The notes below the pieces were generated by a model, which was not told the DNA's origin, did not search any database, and saw only the letters and a list, made by a program, of their open reading frames with translations. The position numbers and the translations under genes were made by a program. Positions 57,840 through 64,000 of a DNA stretch of 64,000 bases are shown here, piece after piece; position 1 is the first letter of the stretch, and each line of letters opens with the position of its first letter. This DNA comes from Cytobacillus sp. S13-E01 (GTDB taxonomy: Bacteria > Bacillota > Bacilli > Bacillales > Bacillaceae_L): contig NZ_JARFVC010000017.1 in NCBI RefSeq assembly GCF_029193815.1, forward strand, positions 1 to 64,000. Reading direction: 5' to 3'.

Positions 57840-58625
57840 TTATGCTTCTTGCCCTACAGTTTCATCTTCAATGCCAAGTTCTTGCTTAATCCAGTCATAG
57901 CCTTCAGCTTCTAGACGGTGTGCTAATTCAGGTCCACCTGATTTAACTACTCGTCCCTGCATCATTACATGAACTTTATCAGGCGTAATATAGTTAAGTA
58001 GACGTTGGTAGTGAGTAATAATTAAACAGCCAAAGTCTTCACCACGTTTTTCATTAATACCTTTAGAAACAACTTTTAATGCATCTATATCTAATCCAGA
58101 GTCAATCTCATCTAAAATAGCAATTTTCGGATCGATCATCATTAATTGTAGAATCTCATTACGTTTCTTTTCTCCACCAGAGAAGCCTTCATTTAAATAA
58201 CGTTGTGCCATATCTGGATCCATTTCAAGGAATTCCATACTTTTATCCATTGTACGGATAAATTTCATTAATGAAATTTCGTCACCTTCAGCGCGACCGG
58301 CATTCATTGCTGAACGCAAAAAATCAGCATTTGTTACCCCACTAATTTCACTTGGGTATTGCATTGCTAGAAACAGACCTGCACGAGCACGCTCGTCTAC
58401 TTCCATTTCTAAAACATCTTCGCCGTCAAGAGTAATTGAACCACTTGTTACTTCATATTTAGGATGACCCATGATCGCTGATGATAAAGTTGATTTACCA
58501 GTACCATTTGGTCCCATTATAGCGTGGATCTCTCCACCCTTTATCTCAAGATTAACACCTTTTAATATTTCTTTACCTTCAATTGAAACATGAAGATCTT
58601 TAATTGTTAACGTTGAACCTGCCAT
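57840..58625 (-). CDS. sufC: Fe-S assembly ATPase SufC
   Basis: This 261-aa ABC-type ATPase drives SufBC2D. It has Walker A IMGPNGTGKSTLSSAIMGHP, signature NEGFSGGEKKRNEILQL, and Walker B AILDEIDSGLDIDALK, with the typical SufC HYQRLLNYI. The ATG at 58625 follows ATGGAGGTATTGTA and gives the B. subtilis length. It is the first gene of the suf operon; 11-bp direct repeats lie about 60-100 bp upstream. Confidence 0.97.
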   Translation of the reverse strand: MAGSTLTIKDLHVSIEGKEILKGVNLEIKGGEIHAIMGPNGTGKSTLSSAIMGHPKYEVTSGSITLDGEDVLEMEVDERARAGLFLAMQYPSEISGVTNADFLRSAMNAGRAEGDEISLMKFIRTMDKSMEFLEMDPDMAQRYLNEGFSGGEKKRNEILQLMMIDPKIAILDEIDSGLDIDALKVVSKGINEKRGEDFGCLIITHYQRLLNYITPDKVHVMMQGRVVKSGGPELAHRLEAEGYDWIKQELGIEDETVGQEA

Positions 58626-58686
58626 TACAATACCTCCATTTTTACAAAAAAAAATTTGTGTAGTCTCGACTTTTTCAGCCAATACC

Positions 58687-58725
58687 TTATTCTCATTTTA
58701 TTCTCATTTTATTCTCATTCTCATC
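58687..58725 (-). repeat. Three 11-bp direct repeats in the sufC leader
   Basis: On the minus strand ATGAGAATAAA occurs twice and ATGAGAATAAG once, end to end, preceded by a partial AGATGAGA. It lies between a possible promoter (TTGCTA...TATAAG) and the sufC ribosome site. Possible regulator site; factor unknown. Confidence 0.5.
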
Positions 58726-58952
58726 TTATAACAAATGAAAAGTGATAGCAACCTTTTGAACTTTTTTAAGTTTATTATATTAGATAAAATACGACGTGAT
58801 TTTTAAAGGTTTTTGCAATTCCAAAAAACACTTTCAGTATGTAGGTTTCCTTATTTTTCACTTAAACTTGAAAACAATTCGTTCTTATATATAATTTTCA
58901 TTTTAACATTATTTTTAACTAATTCAAAAAGCATATTTTAGACGAATGGTAA

Positions 58953-59225
58953 TAAGAAAAGCGCAGGGCTCCCGCCTTTCGGCGACAAGCATAAGACGAG
59001 CCGTCTGGAAGGTTGTTCTTTGACCTTCCAGACGGATTGGCTTATGACCTCGAGCCGATTGCGCCCGGAGCTAGACACTAAAACTAGGTTCAAATTTTTA
59101 TACTTTCTTATCTTTGAACAAAAGCGCAGGGCGCCCGCTTATCGGCGACAAGCATAAGACGGTTCCTTTAAGAAGGTGGTTTTTCCTTCTTAAAGGAACT
59201 GGCTTATGACCACAGTTTGGTATCA
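58953..59225 (+). repeat. MHR repeats, two units in tandem with different apical stems
   Basis: Unit a (58953-59113) is a complete short form with apical CCGTCTGGAAGG/CCTTCCAGACGG and type-1 tail. Unit b (59114-59225) keeps GGGCGCCCGCTTATCGGCG and CATAAG/CTTATG but has an unrelated apical stem, GGTTCCTTTAAGAAGG paired with CCTTCTTAAAGGAAC. Confidence 0.88.
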
Positions 59226-59434
59226 CACTGTTAATAGTAACACCTTCTGAATTTTTGAACAAATTACGTAACACCGCAAATGTATTTGTTATCTTACATA
59301 AAAGCGTGCAAGAAACACTGACATAGCTAAATAGTAAAAAATACTGAGAATACCTTTATCATCCTTCTAGATATTCAATTTTCATTGTAATTATAGTTAA
59401 GACGTCTAGAGTTGACAAAAATATTCTATAGATG

Positions 59435-59454
59435 AAAAGAGGACCTCCTCTTTT
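59435..59454 (-). terminator. yurZ terminator candidate
   Basis: AAAAGAGG/CCTCTTTT with a four-base loop, 31 bp past the yurZ stop. Confidence 0.6.
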
Positions 59455-59484
59455 AGAGAGCAAGCCCTATGTACTTCTTTTAAA

Positions 59485-59850
59485 TTATTGTGTTAGTTCA
59501 TTTAATTCGACAATACACTCTTGGACTAGAGTAACCGCTTGACTCATAGCAGCCCCACCACCAAATGCTGCTGCTACACCTACAGATTCTAGAATCTCTT
59601 CTTCAGAAGCACCTTGATCTAAACAGCCTTTTGTATGATAGATAATGCAATATTCGTCCTGTGAATAAAGACTAATCCCCAGCGCAATTAATTGTTTTTG
59701 CTTTTGCGATAGCTTCCCCTCTTTAAAGCAGGCTTCCGTAAAGGCATTATAATGGCTAGCGATTTCGGGCATTTTTTGAGTGAATGTTCCCAAACCTACC
59801 TTATAATCATGTAATGCTTCTTCGGTAGAATTACGAGGTTCAAATTCCAT
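59485..59850 (-). CDS. yurZ: AhpD/CMD-family protein YurZ
   Basis: This 121-aa carboxymuconolactone-decarboxylase-like protein has [20 protein letters not shown] and [20 protein letters not shown]. Typical members have ExxC-x-x-C/H redox residues. Here one Cys is followed by YH, so the paired CxxC is absent, and a peroxidase-partner role is uncertain. B. subtilis yurZ sits between suf and met genes exactly as here. Confidence 0.88.
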   Translation of the reverse strand: MEFEPRNSTEEALHDYKVGLGTFTQKMPEIASHYNAFTEACFKEGKLSQKQKQLIALGISLYSQDEYCIIYHTKGCLDQGASEEEILESVGVAAAFGGGAAMSQAVTLVQECIVELNELTQ

Positions 59851-59928
59851 TTTACATACAACTCCATTCTGATATTTTTCAGAATTAGTATGCTATAGAA
59901 TGGTGATTGTATACATATAGAAAATGAT

Positions 59929-59960
59929 GCCCGACATTTGTCTGGCACCACTTTTTTTAA
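59929..59960 (-). terminator. metNPQ terminator
   Basis: TGCCAGACA/TGTCGGGCA (read on minus) lies just past the metQ stop. Confidence 0.7.
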
Positions 59961-59963
59961 ACA

Positions 59964-60791
59964 TTATTTCACAGTAATTACTGCACCTTGATATTTCTCT
60001 TGAATAAAGCTTTGAATTTCTTCAGATTTCAAGACCTCAACCAGTGCTTTGATTTCTTCTCTATTTTCGTCACCTGAACGAACAACGATAAGGTTCGCTG
60101 GTACGACATCGCTACCTTCAAATGCGATTCCATCTTCTTCAATGTTAACTCCGCCCTCTAGAGCATAGTTTGTATTGATGGCAACAGCGTCACCTTCGCC
60201 ATTTTCAAAAGATGATGCTAATAATCTCGCTTCAATTAATGTAGAGAAATCTAAGTTCTTAGGGTTTTCTATAATATCCTCGATTCTTGCTGAAGCACCT
60301 ACACCTTCTTTTAGCTTAATTACGCCTTCTCTTTCAAAAATAGGTAAAATACGACCGTGATCACTGAATGAGTCACTCAAAATAATTTTAGCCCCATCTG
60401 GAAGATCAGCTAGGCTATCATATTCTTTCGAATAAATACCAATTGGTTCTTGGTGAATTTCACCGACACTTACAAAATCATAATCTTTATTTTCTTCCAT
60501 TTGAAGCTCTAAGTAACCAGGTGTTTGGAAGTAGTTTGCATCAATTTCTTTATCCTTTAATGCTACGTTTGGTAAAACATAATCTGTAAATACTTGAACT
60601 TCTAGGTCAATTCCCTTTTCAGCAAGTAAACCTTTTGCTTCTTCAAGCACTTCAGCGTGTGGTACTGCTGATGCACCGACAACAAGCTTCACATTACCAT
60701 CTTGACCTTCTGCGTTTTCTTCTCCACCACCACAAGCAGTAAGAGTTAGAGCAAATAATGCGACAATAATAAACCCAAATAATTTTTTCAT
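59964..60791 (-). CDS. metQ: Methionine ABC transporter, substrate-binding lipoprotein
   Basis: This 275-aa NlpA/MetQ-type lipoprotein has a signal ending ALTLTACGGG, lipidated Cys near residue 20. Binding-fold stretches are GASAVPHAEVLEEAKGLLAE, KEIDANYFQTPGYLELQMEE and ILSDSFSDHGRILPIFEREG. The ATG at 60791 follows AAAAGGAGAG; the longer frame overlaps metP without a site. It binds D- and L-methionine in Bacillus. Confidence 0.95.
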   Translation of the reverse strand: MKKLFGFIIVALFALTLTACGGGEENAEGQDGNVKLVVGASAVPHAEVLEEAKGLLAEKGIDLEVQVFTDYVLPNVALKDKEIDANYFQTPGYLELQMEENKDYDFVSVGEIHQEPIGIYSKEYDSLADLPDGAKIILSDSFSDHGRILPIFEREGVIKLKEGVGASARIEDIIENPKNLDFSTLIEARLLASSFENGEGDAVAINTNYALEGGVNIEEDGIAFEGSDVVPANLIVVRSGDENREEIKALVEVLKSEEIQSFIQEKYQGAVITVK

Positions 60792-60810
60792 AATGTTTTC
60801 TCTCCTTTTG

Positions 60811-61479
60811 TTATCTTTTATCTGTTTTATTTGTAAAATAATCACCAGTAAACTGAATGATAAATACCAATAGTAAAATTGCAATTGTTGCGACCAGGGT
60901 CACCATTGAATTAGTTCGTTGAAAGCCTTCTAAGTATGCAAAGTGACCTAACCCTCCAGCACCAATCACCCCAGCCATCGCTGTAAAACTTACTAGAGAA
61001 ATAGAGGTAACTGTAATACCTGAAATTAAAGCAGGTAATGATTCAGGTATTAGCACTTTAAAGATGATATGACTGTGGGTAGAACCCATCGACTGTGAGG
61101 CCTCAATAACCCCTTTATCAATTTCTCTTAGTGCTATTTCAACCATTCTAGCGTAGAAGGGGGCTGCTCCAATAATAAGTGCAGGTAATGCAGCATTAGC
61201 CCCAAGCATCGTTCCTACTAATATTTTTGTGAAAGGTATCAGTAAAACAATTAATATAATGAAAGGAATAGAGCGAAAAATATTAACAAAACCAGCAACA
61301 ACAATGTTAACCATTCGATTTTCCCACATATTCCCTTTATCAGTTAAAAAAAGCAGCAATCCCAGTAGTAGCCCTATTACAAAAGTTGCAAGGACTGAGA
61401 TAGATGTCATATAAATTGTTTCTTGGGTAGCTTCCAGTAATCTATCCCATTTAATCATTTGAAACAACTCATCGTCCAT
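60811..61479 (-). CDS. metP: Methionine ABC transporter permease
   Basis: This 222-aa permease has five helices. The EAA loop reads EASQSMGSTHSHIIFKVLIP, and the start ATQETIYMTSISVLATFVIG is typical of MetI/MetP. The ATG at 61479 follows GAGGTGATTG; a TTG two codons earlier is the alternative. It overlaps metN by 11 bases. Confidence 0.95.
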   Translation of the reverse strand: MDDELFQMIKWDRLLEATQETIYMTSISVLATFVIGLLLGLLLFLTDKGNMWENRMVNIVVAGFVNIFRSIPFIILIVLLIPFTKILVGTMLGANAALPALIIGAAPFYARMVEIALREIDKGVIEASQSMGSTHSHIIFKVLIPESLPALISGITVTSISLVSFTAMAGVIGAGGLGHFAYLEGFQRTNSMVTLVATIAILLLVFIIQFTGDYFTNKTDKR

Positions 61480-62497
61480 GTTCAATCACCTCTACTCCTA
61501 CCTGCTGACTACGAATATAATTAATTCCACTCTCGATTTCTGTTGACACACCATCAACATGGATAAAGAGTGATCCATACGATCCATTCTGTGTTTGTGA
61601 AATTTTCCCTTGTAGTATATTGACATTCAAGTTGAAATTACGAACTAAATTTGAAATGAGCGGTTGCTCGGCGGCTGCACCTACAAATGTAAGCTGAATA
61701 ACCTTACCTTCCGGATATTGTTCAAGTAAATGGTCAGTGGTTTCTCTTGTTTCTTCAGGCTCAGTTACTTGTTTAACAAACCGCTGGGTAATAGGTTTTT
61801 CGGGATTACGGAAAACATTAAGCACTTCACCTTGCTCAACAATTTTGCCATCTTCCATTACTGCTACTCTGTGACATATTTTCCTGATAACGTGCATTTC
61901 ATGTGTTATTAATACGATTGTAAGACCTAAGCGCTCATTAATATCAACTAGTAAATCAAGAATTGAATCTGTTGTTTGTGGATCTAATGCTGAAGTTGCT
62001 TCATCACATAAAAGAACCTTTGGATTACTCGCTAACGCTCGTGCAATACCTACCCTTTGTTTTTGGCCACCACTTAGTTGGGACGGGTACGCATTCTCTC
62101 TTCCTTCTAAGCCCACAAGCTTTACTAATTCATCCACTCGCTTTAGTCTTTCCCTTTTTGGTACTCTTATTATCTCCAGTGGAAAAGCGATATTATCTCT
62201 GACTGTCCGAGACCAAAGTAGATTAAAGTGCTGAAATATCATACTAATCTCTTGTCTTGCTTTTCGTAATCTACTTCCTTGTGCGATTGTTATTTCATGA
62301 CCAGCTACAGTTACGTTTCCTTCAGTAGGAATCTCAAGGCCGTTCAACAGTCTAATTAACGTACTTTTTCCTGCGCCACTATAACCGATAATTCCAAAAA
62401 TCTCTCCTTCGTTAATATCTAAATCAATCCCATCAACAGCTGTTACCGACCCTGTTTTTGACTTATAAACCTTTTTAACGCTGGATAACTTTATCAT
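61469..62497 (-). CDS. metN: Methionine ABC transporter ATPase
   Basis: This 342-aa ATPase has Walker A IIGYSGAGKSTLIRLL, signature PSQLSGGQKQRVGIARALAS, and Walker B VLLCDEATSALDPQTT. The C-terminal NIL (ACT-like) methionine-sensing domain is at about 265-340. It heads metNPQ behind a SAM riboswitch, so the operon is made when SAM is low. The ATG follows AGAAGGTGAGA. Confidence 0.96.
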   Translation of the reverse strand: MIKLSSVKKVYKSKTGSVTAVDGIDLDINEGEIFGIIGYSGAGKSTLIRLLNGLEIPTEGNVTVAGHEITIAQGSRLRKARQEISMIFQHFNLLWSRTVRDNIAFPLEIIRVPKRERLKRVDELVKLVGLEGRENAYPSQLSGGQKQRVGIARALASNPKVLLCDEATSALDPQTTDSILDLLVDINERLGLTIVLITHEMHVIRKICHRVAVMEDGKIVEQGEVLNVFRNPEKPITQRFVKQVTEPEETRETTDHLLEQYPEGKVIQLTFVGAAAEQPLISNLVRNFNLNVNILQGKISQTQNGSYGSLFIHVDGVSTEIESGINYIRSQQVGVEVIEHGR

Positions 62498-62658
62498 CTT
62501 CTCACCTTCTTATCCTGAAAAATACATATAGTCTTTATAGTCTGCTCTTTAAAGACAAAAAACATTAAAAGGACTCTTGTTCTTTACCGAGAGATATTCT
62601 CCATTATTTTAAAAGTGCTGCAACATTTTTAGGGAAACATTCACTTTTATACAAACAA

Positions 62659-62692
62659 AAAGCCTTTCTGCACAGATAAGCAGAAAGGCTTT
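62659..62692 (-). terminator. SAM riboswitch terminator
   Basis: On the minus strand AAAGCCTTTCTGC/GCAGAAAGGCTTT with a short loop and TTTGTTT tail, between the aptamer and metN. Confidence 0.92.
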
Positions 62693-62708
62693 ATAAATAA
62701 GATCCTTT

Positions 62709-62816
62709 CTCTCATCTCCCAAAGCAAAAGCTTTGCGTGAATTGGCACCATTTCAACATTAAGTTGACGGTTGCCGGGTTTCATAGGGCACTTCCCTCCA
62801 CCACTCTAAATAAGAG
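62709..62816 (-). promoter_or_regulatory. SAM-I riboswitch (S-box) aptamer of metNPQ
   Basis: On the minus strand it reads CTCTTATTTAGAG, GGTGGAGGGAAGTGCCCTAT, GAAACCCGGCAACC and later GGTGCCAATTC. P1 closes with GAGATGAGAG. These are the conserved S-box blocks. SAM binding should favour the terminator at 62659-62692 and switch the methionine transporter off. Confidence 0.95.
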
Positions 62817-62878
62817 TTTGTATATCCTTTATTTAATTATCACTTTAAAAGAGTTAAGTATTATCGATTACGAAAGTG

Positions 62879-62908
62879 AGTATATCATGTGTAAGATTTT
62901 AGTGTCAA
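62879..62908 (-). promoter_or_regulatory. Sigma-A promoter of metNPQ
   Basis: On the minus strand perfect TTGACA (62908-62903), 18 bp spacer with TGA before the -10, and TATACT (62884-62879), about 60 bp upstream of the aptamer. Confidence 0.8.
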
Positions 62909-62955
62909 TAATTATTTTATTAATTTTTTTACGTTTTTCTTAAGGCGGTTGTCAT

Positions 62956-63309
62956 TTAACCAATCATTTTCTTCTCATCCCTATTACGGCTAAGAAAAAA
63001 GATGGATTCCACTAACAATGTATTACGATAGGTTGCCTTTATTTCTAATTCATCTTCGCTTAGCAATTGACCTAGCATTTTTGAACCATTTAGTAAATTT
63101 CCCAAACTAGTAGTTCCTTTAATAGTTACTGCCTCAGAATCATTGCATTCTGCAGCTACTCTGCTCCCCTTACTCGACAACGCTAAAAATATGTAACGCT
63201 CTTCATATACAAATTTTATTATGAGTTCATATGTTGGCAATAAAGGAGTTAAATGATTCATAGCCTCTAATCTTATCAGAAAATCCTCAAGTAATTGTTC
63301 AAATGCCAT
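62956..63309 (-). CDS. yusD: SCP2-like protein YusD
   Basis: This 117-aa protein has a C-half like sterol-carrier-protein-2 folds: VTIKGTTSLGNLLNGSKMLG and LEIKATYRNTLLVESIFFLS. The N-part is helical. In B. subtilis yusD follows metNPQ, and its place next to the met operon here fits. The ATG is preceded by GAGGAGGATTAC. It probably binds a hydrophobic ligand, as inference. Confidence 0.75.
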   Translation of the reverse strand: MAFEQLLEDFLIRLEAMNHLTPLLPTYELIIKFVYEERYIFLALSSKGSRVAAECNDSEAVTIKGTTSLGNLLNGSKMLGQLLSEDELEIKATYRNTLLVESIFFLSRNRDEKKMIG

Positions 63310-63441
63310 TGTAATCCTCCTCGGATTAAACTTCTATAGATAACATTCAACTAATAACTCTCGTTTCCTTTACGATTCATTCGACAAATTATAAGTAAAT
63401 TTATCAAAATAAATGAATTTATATTAAAATAACTGCCTTAT

Positions 63442-63465
63442 TGACGTATTTCCCGAGAAATATGT
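63442..63465 (-). terminator. Terminator of MFS gene
   Basis: GACGTATTTC/GAAATATGTC hairpin directly past the MFS stop. Confidence 0.65.
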
Positions 63466-63470
63466 CGTTA

Positions 63471-64000
63471 TTAGGTTGTTTTTGCCATTGTTTTTTGAAC
63501 TTTGACAAAAGGGACACCTTTGAATACCAAATAGAAATAAGTTGATCCTACTAAATATAAGCCTGCGGTAACAGTAAATACATAGGCATAACCCCAATAT
63601 GAGCCATAAATTAAAACAAATGAAGTGGATACAGGCCCCATTACAGCCCAACCTAAATTAAAGACCATTTGGTTTACCGAGTTTGCTAGTCCTTTCATAG
63701 AATCATCTACCCTTTCCATCATCAATGACATTTGAATAGGGTTTCCTGCATTCATGAGTGCCTGACGAAAAAGAAAGCCAATCGCAGCTATCCATAAATT
63801 TTCGGTATAGGCTGTTATCAGTAGAAATGGTAAGGATGAAAGCTGTAAGATAACTACCGCTCTCACTTCACCAACCTTTTTCACTACAATTGGTCCAATA
63901 ATCATTGCTACTGCAGTTGCTGCTTGGCCAAGGGACAAAACAATACCTATGATACTATTATTTGCTTGAAAACGGTCAGCAAAGTATAAGTTTAAATAAG
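63471..64000 (-). CDS. MFS transporter, C-terminal part (runs off window end)
   Basis: The frame continues upstream without a stop to the window edge (YLNLYFADRFQANNSIIGIV precedes LSLGQAATAV), so the listed Met is internal. It shows about five C-terminal helices, with a conserved loop NPIQMSLMMERVDDSMKGLA that resembles motif-C/antiporter-type exporters. The N-half lies outside the window. Substrate unknown. Confidence 0.8.
   Translation of the reverse strand, partial: YLNLYFADRFQANNSIIGIVLSLGQAATAVAMIIGPIVVKKVGEVRAVVILQLSSLPFLLITAYTENLWIAAIGFLFRQALMNAGNPIQMSLMMERVDDSMKGLANSVNQMVFNLGWAVMGPVSTSFVLIYGSYWGYAYVFTVTAGLYLVGSTYFYLVFKGVPFVKVQKTMAKTT

Larger units (their letters stand above)
58626..59484. 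other. 0.86-kb intergenic region upstream of suf
   Basis: From the suf side it contains the sufC leader with 11-bp direct repeats (58687-58725), a plain AT-rich stretch, two MHR units (58953-59225), and a hairpin at 59435-59454 near yurZ. No gene is seen. Confidence 0.6.

Overview
The window looks like chromosome from an endospore-forming Bacillaceae bacterium (Bacillus sensu lato). It is AT-rich, genes have strong GGAGG-type ribosome sites, and GTG or TTG starts are common. Gene order closely follows a condensed version of the Bacillus subtilis stretch running kapD-yuxJ, mrpABCDEFG-yuxO, yuiABCDE, yumBC, yutM-dapF-yuzB-yutJ-yuzD-yutI, thrBC-hom, yutH-G-F-E-D-C-lipA, lytH, yunBCDEF, suf, yurZ, metNPQ, yusD. 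The B. subtilis order is recalled, not computed. Spore genes present include yutH, yutC, yunB, lytH and kapD.

Layout. 1-719: 5' part of a group IIC intron inserted directly behind the kapD terminator. 0.75-9.7 kb: kapD, the yuxJ exporter, the seven-gene Mrp Na+/H+ antiporter operon and a hotdog thioesterase. 9.8-17.7 kb: an accessory stretch with a PQQ-type sugar dehydrogenase lipoprotein, an SDR, a DPBB protein, an operon of three tiny genes flanked by repeats, a TSUP permease, a dimethylargininase-like enzyme and a BirA-controlled BioY. 18-31.9 kb: the yui/yum/yut region with pepA, two NDH-2-like flavoproteins, FNR, Fe-S carriers and dapF. 32-37.8 kb: hom-thrC-thrB, a hydroxyacid dehydrogenase and yutH. 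38-53.3 kb: yutG to yunF, with an EAL protein and an HD-GYP protein inserted, an NSS transporter with its small MetS subunit, and a decayed yunD. 53.4-62.9 kb: sufCDSUB, yurZ and metNPQ, the last under a SAM riboswitch. The window ends in yusD and a truncated MFS gene.

The least explained feature is a family of modular, nested-hairpin intergenic repeats, called MHR here, present at 14 loci. Copies start with a GCGCAGGGCGCC-like arm and end at GGCGCCCGGAGCTAGAC plus one of two alternative tails. Some carry an extra two-hairpin cassette. The apical stem is swapped between at least three unrelated sequences that all stay self-complementary. One copy is collapsed exactly at the outer palindrome, and two border decayed genes. 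Other unlisted items include five or six tiny genes, a seven-unit 51-bp tandem array of hairpins, a Rex-like site before yumB and a run of AGCGGA hairpins.

How the genes work together: Mrp supports Na+ and pH homeostasis. SufCDSUB, YutM, YutI and LipA form an Fe-S assembly and user cluster. hom/thrC/thrB and metNPQ serve aspartate-family amino acid supply. YumB, YutJ and YumC are NAD(P)H-linked flavoproteins. Several yut/yun genes serve spore formation.
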